DNA of 14,294 bases, taken from the NCBI GenBank assembly GCA_013791675.1, contig VMTI01000014.1, positions 1 to 14,294 of the forward strand, written 5' to 3'. The position numbers were made by a program, and so were the translations under genes. The notes under the pieces were generated by a model. It was not told where the DNA came from. It made no database searches and saw only the letters and a program-made list of their open reading frames with translations. The stretch is from a bacterium (lineage in GTDB: Bacteria; CG03). Positions 1 through 6,374 of the stretch are shown here, in pieces; within the stretch, counting starts at the first letter, position 1, and every line of letters starts with the position of its first letter.

Positions 1-87
1 CCAGAAAATAGTTGGATTTTCGATGACAGTCTTTATAATCAAGAAAAAATGCTATTATCAAATGGGATTTTTGCCATTAAATCCTAA
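1..87 (+). CDS. C-terminal end of an unidentified protein (partial, cut by left edge)
   Basis: The first reading frame is open from base 1 and stops with TAA at 85-87, giving 28 residues that begin PENSWIFDDS and end GIFAIKS. The composition (aromatic and acidic residues, no low-complexity runs) is compatible with the tail of a real protein, but 28 codons is short and the region is A+T-rich, so chance is not excluded. I do not recognise a family. A TATAAT-like hexamer at 34-39 lies inside it. It is followed by about 30 nt of A+T-rich sequence before the duplicated amidase fragment. Confidence 0.3.
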   Translation, partial: PENSWIFDDSLYNQEKMLLSNGIFAIKS

Positions 88-123
88 AATTTTATTTTTT
101 CCAGGGAGTATGAATAATGCAGG

Positions 124-260
124 TTAAGTTTAAGGAATTTCTTGGTTTTACAGGGTTTGACGACAAGGGTTGCATAAATGCCTGTGATGTTTTAGCAGGT
201 TTTTTTAAAAAAGCAGTCCATATAAATGGAGTTACAAAAACAAAAGAAGAACTGGGGGGG
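124..260 (+). repeat. Direct repeat, copy 1 (137 bp)
   Basis: This segment matches 1481-1617 in the same orientation over 137 bp with no gaps and five mismatches by eye. Both copies end in a run of G: 11 G here (254-264), 7 G in copy 2. The two copies bracket the HEAT-repeat gene and the first 205 nt of the amidase gene, so recombination between them could delete that interval. Confidence 0.9.
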
Positions 261-264
261 GGGG
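254..264 (+). repeat. Homopolymeric G tract (11 G)
   Basis: Eleven consecutive G sit 5-15 nt upstream of the HEAT-repeat gene ATG at 269, where a ribosome binding site would be, and inside the 51-codon duplicate frame. The paralogous position in the amidase gene has seven G. Such tracts are prone to slippage, either in the cell (phase variation) or during sequencing. Confidence 0.85.
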
Positions 265-268
265 CAGG

Positions 269-1279
269 ATGAAAAGAATAATTAAAGTTGGTGTTTTTTT
301 ATTTCTGGTTATTGCATTAAATGAAGTTGGATTTGCGGAAGAAACCGCGAAAGAAAAAAATCTCAGAGAGAAGTCAACGGTTCAGAAGAGTCAGCCAAAA
401 CAACTTTCACAGAAGGAGTTAGAGAAGCAGATGGAAGAGGATATGATAAGAAAATATCGTCCGAAGGTAGAAGAAAATGTTAAAAAACTGGAAGATTTAT
501 TTGAAAAAAAAGAGTTATACGATGCCCGCGCAGAATTTACGATTTTGGACCTTGCTCGGGCGAGGGATGCTCGTGCGGTGCCAATTTTAGCAAAAATTTT
601 ACTTGAATATAAGTTAGATGACGAAAGAACAATAGATAGGTTGCCATCTGCCGAGGTGCGAAAGATGGCGGCGAATGCGATTGGGATGATAGGCGATAAA
701 TCAGCAATACTTGTATTGAAGGAGGCATTGGGGGATGAAGATGGAGAAGTTATTCTTTCAGCAATAAAAAGTTTAGGGGAGATTGGCGAGAAAGAAGTTG
801 TATCTATATTGAAAGAAATTGAAATTAAAAATGATAAAAAAATCGGAATTTGGATAGGGAATGCTTTAATACAAGCAGGAGATAAAAAGGAAGGTTTTTC
901 AAAATTAAGAGAATGGAAATCGTCGGGGCTGTTGATATATTTTATTAGAAAGGGGATTGTTAAGTATGAAGAGGTGAAAGATATTTTTCTATATGTGTTG
1001 GAAAAAGGGGAAGATGAGTACGAGAGAATAAGTTGTGCTTTTGCTCTGTCAGAATTTGGTAATTCCGTTGATAAGAATATTGCATTTAAATCAGCGGTTA
1101 ATTTTTTAAGAAATAAAAATATCAAGGTATTGAATTTAGCAGTATCCACATTGAGAAATACAGGCAGAAGGGATGCTATACCATATCTCGAAAAATTATT
1201 AGAAAGGGATGATATATCCTATGTGGAAAATACGGCGCGTCGTGCTCTTGATAGACTATATGAGATATACAAAAAATGA
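269..1279 (+). CDS. Secreted HEAT-repeat protein
   Basis: The 336-residue product starts with a signal peptide (MKRIIKVGVFLFLVIALNEVGFAEE: basic start, hydrophobic core, likely cleavage near residue 23), so it should be exported. Residues about 30-85 are highly charged and probably helical. From about residue 90 to the end there are repeated paired helices of HEAT type, for example DARAVPILAKILL (about 100-112), SAEVRKMAANAIGMIGDKSAILVLKEAL (split over about 127-154), GEVILSAIKSLGEIGEKEVVSILKE (about 159-183) and a final RRDAIPYLEKLLERDD unit. HEAT solenoids are protein-protein scaffolds, and no catalytic motif is visible. The start lies four bases after an 11-G tract, without a normally spaced Shine-Dalgarno. 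The stop overlaps the amidase start (ATGA, 1276-1279), so the two are probably co-translated and may work together at the cell surface. The exact partner is unknown. Confidence 0.85.
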   Translation: MKRIIKVGVFLFLVIALNEVGFAEETAKEKNLREKSTVQKSQPKQLSQKELEKQMEEDMIRKYRPKVEENVKKLEDLFEKKELYDARAEFTILDLARARDARAVPILAKILLEYKLDDERTIDRLPSAEVRKMAANAIGMIGDKSAILVLKEALGDEDGEVILSAIKSLGEIGEKEVVSILKEIEIKNDKKIGIWIGNALIQAGDKKEGFSKLREWKSSGLLIYFIRKGIVKYEEVKDIFLYVLEKGEDEYERISCAFALSEFGNSVDKNIAFKSAVNFLRNKNIKVLNLAVSTLRNTGRRDAIPYLEKLLERDDISYVENTARRALDRLYEIYKK

Positions 1280-2979
1280 AAAAGATATTTTTCTTTACTT
1301 TTCTTTTATTTTTAAGTCAGAAAGCAGCAATTGCATATAATAGGACACTGGCGGTGGAATATGCCAAGGACAATTGGAATACAGAAAAAGGAACTGTTTG
1401 GAACCGAGATTATGAATACTATGATAAGAACTGTGCTAATTTTGTTTCGCAGTGTAAGATAGCAGGGGGGCTTGAGATATTTAAGTTTAAGGAATTTCTT
1501 GGTTTTACGGGTTTTGACGACAAGGGTTGCATAAATAACTGCGATGTTTTAGCAGGTTTTTTTAAAAAAGCAGTCCATATAAATGGAGTTACAAAAACAA
1601 AAGAAGAACTGGGGGGGCAAAAACTGGAAGATGCGGTAACAATTACCGAAGGAGATGTAATAATTTATGGAAATAAAGGTGATCAATATCAGCATGCAGT
1701 TCTTGTTGGTTCCGGGAGTGGTTTAAACACTGGAAATTTTGGCTATTACGCTAATAGTACGGATAGAGGGGGAGAAAAGAGTTTAAATTTTCCGTTTGGC
1801 CAGTTTTCAAAGGCGGCAGTATTCCATTCTCCGACGAAGGAAGAAGCGGGATGTAATGAGAAAATTTTTGCAACCGGTTCGAGTTATTCGGGAGAAGATG
1901 TTTTTATAAGGGTAAAATATTCAGCCGAAGGCATTAACATAGAAGGCTTTATCTGGGAAAATCCCGACCCTGAGAATGATGAACAGGATATGATTATAGG
2001 CGAGCCGGAAGAAGTTCTTATTTTTCAGACGGGTTGCGCATATCTTCTTTCCGGCTATTGTATTGATGCTGATAAAAGCGCGCCATCCGAGGACAGAAGT
2101 TTTTCAAATGTCTGGACGAGCACGTCTTCTTCGCACTGGGCATACTGGGTCAGAAAAGCTGTTGAATACACCAATGATAATTATGAAAGGACTGCGGAAA
2201 ATCAAATGAAATTACAGGATGCAATCTGGTGCGTTACTGATAGAAAAGGCGCATACAATGAAATTGTCAAGAGTATAGGTTATGAATTAAAAAATCCGAG
2301 TAAAAATGTGCTGATTGCGGAGGATAAAATTCCTCCGTCGGCAATTACAGATTTACACATACGAACTATAAGTGGAATGCCCTTTCTTTACTGGATAGCG
2401 CAGGGAGATGACGGGAATTCAGGCACGGCATCATATTACGATGTGAGGTATGCGAGTTATTCGTTTGGGGCAGAGGCATTTAATATTCTTCCGCAACTTA
2501 TGATGCCTTATATATATCTATATCCGGCTGAACCAGGTAATGAAAATTATTGCATAGTCGCGCCCGAAGAAGATGCTGATATTTTTTATTTTGCCGTAAA
2601 AACAATTGATGAGTATGGTAATTATTCAGAAATGTCAAATGTCGCCAGTTATAAAACCAGTGGAACAGATTCATATCAAGGTCAAATAAAAGCGTACTGC
2701 TGGCCGAATCCTGCAAGAAGGAAAAATCCAAAAATAAAGATTGAATGTTCTTTAATAGATGAAATTGTGTTGAAATTTTATACAATGACAGGTGGGAAAA
2801 TTTCATCAGCGAAAATAACTTCGCCGAAAGAGGTTGTTAATGCTGAAAAAGGAATTTATGCATATGAATATGAGTGGGATGTTAAAAAATTTGCTTCGGG
2901 TGTTTATTTTTGTGTGGTAAAAATTTACGGGGGAAAATCAATCGCTAAAAAAATTATTAAGATAGCGGCGATAAAATGA
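1276..2979 (+). CDS. Secreted multidomain amidase (Amidase_6-like) with thioester-like, FnIII-like and C-terminal sorting-like domains
   Basis: The product has 567 residues. Residues 1-20 are a signal peptide. Residues about 21-185 look like a putative amidase of the Amidase_6 (PF12671) type: YNRTLAVEYAKDNWN, then NC53ANFVSQC and a His in QYQH140AVLVGS, giving the Cys and His expected of an NlpC/P60-like papain fold, likely acting on cell-wall peptide. Residues about 195-345 contain YC262ID and LQ314DAIW, a Cys/Gln pair reminiscent of internal thioester domains of surface adhesins (tentative). Residues about 352-462 resemble an FnIII domain (PPSAITDLHIR ... YYDVRYAS ... FAVKTIDEYGN). Residues about 470-567 (WPNPARRK ... 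ASGVYFCVVKI ... KKIIKI) look like the FlgD/type IX-sorting-like C-terminal domain common in secreted proteins. The gene overlaps the HEAT-repeat gene upstream by 4 nt and the pduS-like gene downstream by 4 nt. An internal segment is duplicated at 124-260. Confidence 0.75.
   Translation: MKKIFFFTFLLFLSQKAAIAYNRTLAVEYAKDNWNTEKGTVWNRDYEYYDKNCANFVSQCKIAGGLEIFKFKEFLGFTGFDDKGCINNCDVLAGFFKKAVHINGVTKTKEELGGQKLEDAVTITEGDVIIYGNKGDQYQHAVLVGSGSGLNTGNFGYYANSTDRGGEKSLNFPFGQFSKAAVFHSPTKEEAGCNEKIFATGSSYSGEDVFIRVKYSAEGINIEGFIWENPDPENDEQDMIIGEPEEVLIFQTGCAYLLSGYCIDADKSAPSEDRSFSNVWTSTSSSHWAYWVRKAVEYTNDNYERTAENQMKLQDAIWCVTDRKGAYNEIVKSIGYELKNPSKNVLIAEDKIPPSAITDLHIRTISGMPFLYWIAQGDDGNSGTASYYDVRYASYSFGAEAFNILPQLMMPYIYLYPAEPGNENYCIVAPEEDADIFYFAVKTIDEYGNYSEMSNVASYKTSGTDSYQGQIKAYCWPNPARRKNPKIKIECSLIDEIVLKFYTMTGGKISSAKITSPKEVVNAEKGIYAYEYEWDVKKFASGVYFCVVKIYGGKSIAKKIIKIAAIK
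1481..1617 (+). repeat. Direct repeat, copy 2 (137 bp, inside the amidase gene)
   Basis: This is the partner of 124-260. Here the sequence is an integral in-frame part of the amidase coding region (residues about 69-114) and ends in a 7-G run at 1611-1617. It is likely the intact version from which copy 1, or a lost paralogue of it, derives. Confidence 0.9.
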
Positions 2980-4295
2980 ATATGGAAAGAGAAGAAATAA
3001 TAAAAAAAGTCAGAGACGCGGGCGTCGTCGGATGCGGCGGCGCGGGCTTCCCGACGCATGTTAAAATGGCCGCCTCGGCGGAATTTGTCATAGCCAATGG
3101 AGCAGAATGCGAGCCCATTCTTAAAGGCGACCAGTATTTAATGGCGGAGAAAGCCTCTGAGATAATCGCCGGAGTGAAATATGTTATGACTTCATCGTCA
3201 GCTTCCCGGGGGTATGTGGGCATAAAAACAAAATACCGCCGTCAGGGAGAAGCTTTAAGAAAAGCCGCCGGGCCCGCAATTGAGATTTTTGAAATGGGCA
3301 ATTTCTATCCTGCCGGCGACGAGCATGTTATGGTGCATGAGGTCACCGGCCGCATTGTGCCGGAAGCCGGTATTCCCATTGATGTCGGCGTAATAGTGGA
3401 TAATGTGGGGACTCTGATAAATGTGAGCCAGGCCGTTGAGAAAGGAATCCCCGTGACGCGCAAATATGTCACTGTGACGGGTGATGTGGAAAATCCCATT
3501 ATTGTCCGCTGCGCCATAGGGACCCGCGCGGGGGATATCGCCGCTCTTGCCAATCCCCGGAAGGCAAATTACATGCTGATAAACGGCGGCCCTATGATGG
3601 GCGATATTATTGATGAAAATTTTTGTATCACAAAAACTACGGGAGCTTTGATAGTAATGCCTTTTGATCATGCTCTGGCGTCGAGGAAAGAAAGATCCGG
3701 CAGAACCTCTCAGCGCAGGGCGAAATCCATATGCGACCAGTGCATGGACTGCACCATCGTTTGTCCGCGGAATCTTATCGGCCATAGAATATACCCGCAT
3801 AAGATAATGAGAATGAATTTTTTTGACGCGGAAGAGCTTAACGAAATCACTTCGGGGAGTTTTCTCTGCTCGCAGTGCGGTCTCTGTGAAGCGGCATGTC
3901 CGCAGGATCTTTCACCACGGTCAGTTTTCAAATCCGTGAAAGAAAATCTTATCAAAAAAGGCCACAGAAATATTCTTACTTCTTCAGATGTTACGCCTCA
4001 CGGGATGTGGGAATTGAGGAAATTTTCCGCGCACCGTCTCGTTGAGCGGTTAGGCCTCGCGAAACTGGACAGGGAAGCCGTTTTTTATCCCAAAGAAATT
4101 GTTCCGGATAAAGTGAAGATAGCGCTTCATCAGAATGTCGGAGCGGCATCCGTGCCCCTTGCGCGGCCCGGCGATGAGGTGAAAGAGGGAACGCTTATAG
4201 CGAAAATTCCGGAGAAGTCCCTTGGCGCGAATCTGCATTCAAGCATAAACGGGACAGTGGTGAAAATAGATGAAAACTATATTTATATCGGGTAG
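2976..4295 (+). CDS. pduS: PduS/RnfC-like BMC-associated flavo-iron-sulfur oxidoreductase
   Basis: The 439-residue product has the size and layout of PduS, the RnfC-like electron-transfer protein of metabolosomes. The N-terminal glycine-rich segment VVGCGGAGFPTHVK (17-30) and NGAECEPILKGDQ (41-53) are the flavin/NADH-binding Nuo51-like signature. Two ferredoxin-type motifs follow: C253-x2-C256-x2-C259-x3-C263P and C298-x2-C301-x2-C304-x3-C308P, predicted to hold two [4Fe-4S] clusters. The C-terminal region (about 377-439, NVGAASVPLARPGDEVKEGTLIAK) is the barrel-sandwich domain of this family. In the Pdu system PduS binds the tandem shell protein PduT, encoded here 15 nt downstream, and is thought to recycle cofactors (NAD(H) or corrinoid) across the shell. 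The start overlaps the amidase stop (ATGA). ATG at 2982 is an alternative start two codons in. G+C visibly rises from this gene onward, so a new transcription unit may begin nearby, but I see no clear promoter. Confidence 0.9.
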   Translation: MNMEREEIIKKVRDAGVVGCGGAGFPTHVKMAASAEFVIANGAECEPILKGDQYLMAEKASEIIAGVKYVMTSSSASRGYVGIKTKYRRQGEALRKAAGPAIEIFEMGNFYPAGDEHVMVHEVTGRIVPEAGIPIDVGVIVDNVGTLINVSQAVEKGIPVTRKYVTVTGDVENPIIVRCAIGTRAGDIAALANPRKANYMLINGGPMMGDIIDENFCITKTTGALIVMPFDHALASRKERSGRTSQRRAKSICDQCMDCTIVCPRNLIGHRIYPHKIMRMNFFDAEELNEITSGSFLCSQCGLCEAACPQDLSPRSVFKSVKENLIKKGHRNILTSSDVTPHGMWELRKFSAHRLVERLGLAKLDREAVFYPKEIVPDKVKIALHQNVGAASVPLARPGDEVKEGTLIAKIPEKSLGANLHSSINGTVVKIDENYIYIG

Positions 4296-4310
4296 TTTTA
4301 TGGGGGGCAA

Positions 4311-4859
4311 ATGGAAGCAGCGATAGGTTTGATTGAACTTTGTTCGGTGGCAAGCGGTTTTGAGACGGCAGACGCCATGCTCAAAATGTCCGGCGTTGAG
4401 CTTGTGGAGGCTCATCCCGTCTGCCCCGGAAAATTTATAATACTTGTGACGGGTTCGCTTTCTAATGTTGAATCCGCCATGGATAAAGGCATAGACATCG
4501 CGGGGGCATTTCTGGTGGACACGCTTACAATTCCGAATATCCATGGAGATGTTATAAGAGCTGTCATGGGCGTAAGCGATGTTGACGAAATAGATGCGCT
4601 GGGTTCGGTTGAAACAACAACCGTGGCCGCGTGCGTCGTCGCAGCGGACGCGGCGAGAAAACGCGCGGATGTGAAACTTGTCGAGGTGCGGCTCGCTATG
4701 GGCATAGGCGGCAAAAGTTTTTTTACGCTCACGGGCGAAGTCGGCGCGGTTCAAACCGCCGTTAACGCCGCCTGCAAAGCTGCGTCGGGAGAGGGGATTA
4801 TAATTTATAAAATGGTTATTCCTCACGTTCATCCCGACCTGAAAAAGGCGATTCTCTAA
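4311..4859 (+). CDS. pduT: PduT-like tandem BMC shell protein (BMC-T) with iron-sulfur pore cysteine
   Basis: The 182 residues comprise two fused BMC domains: about 1-90 (AAIGLIELCSVASGFETADAMLK ... GDVIRAVMG) and about 96-182 (ALGSVETTTVAACVVAADAA ... VIPHVHPDLKKAIL). Three such proteins form a pseudohexameric trimer tile in the shell facet. Cys38 in VCPGK sits at the position that in PduT provides the pore ligand of a [4Fe-4S] cluster (Cys38 by the same numbering), so an electron-conducting pore is predicted. The gene follows the pduS-like gene directly, with a G-rich ribosome site (ggggggc) 5 nt before ATG. PduS-PduT adjacency is typical and supports transfer of electrons from PduS to the compartment interior or exterior. 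The assignment to BMC-T is firm; the bound cluster is inferred. Confidence 0.92.
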   Translation: MEAAIGLIELCSVASGFETADAMLKMSGVELVEAHPVCPGKFIILVTGSLSNVESAMDKGIDIAGAFLVDTLTIPNIHGDVIRAVMGVSDVDEIDALGSVETTTVAACVVAADAARKRADVKLVEVRLAMGIGGKSFFTLTGEVGAVQTAVNAACKAASGEGIIIYKMVIPHVHPDLKKAIL

Positions 4860-4892
4860 AATTATGAAAATAAAAATGGAGGGAAGATAAAT

Positions 4893-5342
4893 ATGAATAT
4901 AGCCATAGGTTCCGATCACGGGGGTTTTGTTTTAAAAGAATATCTTAAGGTGGCGCTTCAGAAAAAAGGCCACACTGTTTCTGATTTTGGATGTTATTCG
5001 CTTGATAGCGTTGATTATCCCGACATAGCTTTTCTTGTGGGGGAAGCGATGAAAGATAAAAAATACGACAAGGCTATTCTCATTGATGGTACCGGCGGCG
5101 GTATGGTACTGGCCGCAAACAAGATAAAGGGAATAAGAGCGGTGTGCGCGTATAATGAGATGACGGGAGCTTTCGCATCGGAGCATGATAACGCGAATAT
5201 CCTTTGTCTGGGCGGGAAGATGATAGGGGATCTCCTTGCCGAGAAAATAGCGGATGCTTATATAAACACGCCTTTCGGCGGTGCGCGTCATCAAAGACGG
5301 CTGGATAAGATAACCGAGATTGAGAGTAAATATTTTAAATGA
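4893..5342 (+). CDS. RpiB/LacAB-family sugar-phosphate isomerase subunit, catalytic Cys replaced by Asp
   Basis: The 149-residue protein is a full-length member of the RpiB/LacA/LacB family (ribose-5-phosphate isomerase B and galactose-6-phosphate isomerase). Visible signatures are SDHGGF with D8-H9, the Y42-P region of strand 2, the phosphate loop GTGGGM (66-71) followed by AANKIKGIRA, and C-terminal GGARHQRRLDKI. The usual catalytic Cys of the CGTG motif is Asp65 (IDGTG). The His after helix 4 is kept (EHDNAN, H98). The next gene has the opposite pattern (Cys kept, His lost), so the two are likely subunits of one heteromeric isomerase, as in LacA/LacB. A GGAGGG ribosome site lies upstream, and the stop overlaps the next start (ATGA). 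RpiB-like genes together with DeoC are a hallmark of SPU-type BMC loci. The substrate is unknown. Confidence 0.88.
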   Translation: MNIAIGSDHGGFVLKEYLKVALQKKGHTVSDFGCYSLDSVDYPDIAFLVGEAMKDKKYDKAILIDGTGGGMVLAANKIKGIRAVCAYNEMTGAFASEHDNANILCLGGKMIGDLLAEKIADAYINTPFGGARHQRRLDKITEIESKYFK

Positions 5343-5776
5343 AAATTGCCGTAGCTTCGGATCACGCGGGTTTTAAAGCTAAGGAAGAGATAAAAAAATA
5401 TCTTGTCTCTTCCGGATATGAGGTCAGGGATTTCGGGGCATTCAGCGAAGATTCCTGCGATTACCCCGATTTCGCGTATCCCGCGGCGGAAGCGGTATCG
5501 AAAAAAGAATTTGACAGAGGAATTTTCGTCTGCGGTTCTGGAAACGGAATGAATATATGCGCGAACAAGGTAAAGGGCGTAAGATCCGCCCTCGTGTATG
5601 ATAAGGAAGTCGCGAAATTCGCTTACAGCGATACGCTCTGCCGTATAATATGTTTTGGCGCGAGATTTATGAAACTTGATTTTATGAAAGAATGCATAGA
5701 CATATGGCTTGAGGCGGCGGAGCCTACCCCCCGTCATCAAAAGCGTATAAGCAAAATAGAGGAGAAGGAATTATGA
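5339..5776 (+). CDS. RpiB/LacAB-family sugar-phosphate isomerase subunit, catalytic Cys present, active-site His lost
   Basis: The 145-residue protein is a second RpiB/LacAB family member. It has SDHAGF (D8-H9), the catalytic VC65GSGNGM loop, ANKVKGVRSALV, and PRHQKRISKI at the C-terminus. At the position of the His kept in its neighbour (H98) it has Asp, in the segment AYSDTLCRIICFGAR, and the following Asn is Arg102. In this family the active site forms at a subunit interface, and in LacAB the two different subunits supply different residues. The upstream paralogue carries the His but lacks the Cys, so pairing would restore one complete site. Start and stop both overlap neighbours by 4 nt (ATGA at 5339 and at 5773), suggesting tightly coupled, roughly equimolar synthesis. 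No N-terminal encapsulation helix is visible, so entry to the compartment would need another mechanism. Confidence 0.88.
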   Translation: MKIAVASDHAGFKAKEEIKKYLVSSGYEVRDFGAFSEDSCDYPDFAYPAAEAVSKKEFDRGIFVCGSGNGMNICANKVKGVRSALVYDKEVAKFAYSDTLCRIICFGARFMKLDFMKECIDIWLEAAEPTPRHQKRISKIEEKEL

Positions 5777-6081
5777 ATCCCGCGAAAGTTATAGGGCGCG
5801 TTGTCGCTACGGCAAAATGGGAAACGCTGAAAGGAATCAAACTTCTGCTTCTTCAGCCTACCGACTGGGAGGGGAATCCTTCCGGTGACCCCATTGTCGC
5901 CGCCGACGGTGTAGGAGCCGGGTCCGGCGAATTCGTTTTTTATGTTAAATCCAGAGAGGCCTGTTTTTCGTGGCTTACAGGCGGAAAACAGGTTCTTTCG
6001 GAAATGCCGCCGCTTGACGCGACAGTCATGGGAATTATAGACGGCGTGGATATGATAAAGGCAAAAAATGAAAATCTGTAA
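5773..6081 (+). CDS. BMC-P pentameric vertex protein 1 (EutN/CcmL family)
   Basis: The 102-residue protein has the EutN/CcmL (PF03319) pattern: KVIGRVVATAKWETLKGIKLLLLQP at the start, AADGVGAGSGEFVFYV in the middle (about 44-59) and ATVMGIIDGVD near the end. Pentamers of this family cap the vertices of the icosahedral shell. The usual GssAR element after the GxG-E-V strand is changed to SREACFSW, so this paralogue has diverged from the standard form. The ATG overlaps the stop of the second isomerase gene (ATGA), and its own 3' end overlaps the next vertex gene by 14 nt. Having two BMC-P genes suggests non-equivalent vertices or specialised roles. Confidence 0.92.
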   Translation: MNPAKVIGRVVATAKWETLKGIKLLLLQPTDWEGNPSGDPIVAADGVGAGSGEFVFYVKSREACFSWLTGGKQVLSEMPPLDATVMGIIDGVDMIKAKNENL

Positions 6082-6361
6082 AGTGGTGGGGAGAGTATGG
6101 GCGACAAGAAAGCAGGCGTGTCTTGTGGGCTTTAAGCTTTTGCTCGTCGCTCCCTTTGACACGGAACAGGGGAAGACAAAAGGTGAAACCGTTATGGCCG
6201 TGGATATTGTTGGCGCGGGCGTGGGCAACATTGTTCTGGTGTCTGACGAAGGGAATTCCGCGCGGGGAATGATAGGAAATTCAATCGCGGGGATAAGAAC
6301 GGTTGTCTGCGGTATAGTGGATGAAACGATGGTTGACGGAAAACATAATAAATTTCATTAA
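6068..6361 (+). CDS. BMC-P pentameric vertex protein 2 (EutN/CcmL family)
   Basis: The 97-residue protein is a more standard EutN/CcmL member: KVVGRVWATRKQACLVGFKLLLVAP, AVDIVGAGVGNIVLVSDEGNSARGMIG (in two stretches, with the conserved G-N-S-A-R) and TVVCGIVDETM. It should form pentamers closing shell vertices. The start ATG at 6068 lies 14 nt inside the first vertex gene in another frame, a sign of translational coupling. The AT-rich 3' end runs directly into the ribosome binding site of the aldolase gene. Function is inferred from family membership; I cannot tell which of the two vertex proteins dominates. Confidence 0.93.
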   Translation: MKICKVVGRVWATRKQACLVGFKLLLVAPFDTEQGKTKGETVMAVDIVGAGVGNIVLVSDEGNSARGMIGNSIAGIRTVVCGIVDETMVDGKHNKFH

Positions 6362-6362
6362 G

Positions 6363-6368
6363 AAGGAG
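6363..6368 (+). promoter_or_regulatory. Ribosome binding site deciding the DeoC start
   Basis: AAGGAG lies 6 nt before ATG 6375. This selects 6375 over an in-frame ATG at 6321, which lies inside the upstream vertex gene and has no such site. Confidence 0.75.
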
Positions 6369-6374
6369 AAAATT

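Larger units (their letters stand above)
117..272 (+). pseudogene. Truncated duplicate of the amidase gene interior (51-codon ORF)
   Basis: An ATG at 117 opens a 51-residue frame ending at TGA 270-272. From its fourth residue (KFKEFLGFTGFDD...) to its GG it is almost identical to residues about 69-114 of the secreted amidase encoded at 1276-2979. It lacks the amidase N-terminus with the catalytic Cys (NCANFVSQC) and the later His region, so it cannot be an active enzyme. Of the five nucleotide differences, three are synonymous and two fall in one codon (Ala for Asn). Its stop overlaps the start of the HEAT-repeat gene as ATGA at 269-272, so if translated it could couple to that gene. Most likely it is a remnant of a paralogous amidase gene or of a partial duplication. 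Confidence 0.55.

Noticed and set aside
12..39. Promoter-like TTGGAT ... TATAAT with 16-nt spacing
   Set aside because: The -10 is perfect but the -35 matches at only three positions, and the sequence is A+T-rich and within a likely coding end, so chance is likely.
391..1149. Long minus-strand open frame antisense to the HEAT-repeat gene
   Set aside because: Ser/Phe/Ile-rich shadow of a real plus-strand gene with signal peptide and HEAT repeats; no domain signature.
4239..4919. Minus-strand open frame of 226 codons opposite the BMC-T gene
   Set aside because: The plus strand has an unmistakable tandem BMC protein here; the antisense product is His/Arg/Asn-rich with no recognisable domain.
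6321..6374. Longer start for DeoC at ATG 6321, adding 18 residues
   Set aside because: It lies inside the second vertex gene, has no ribosome site, and would bury the encapsulation-like helix. ATG 6375 has AAGGAG at good spacing.
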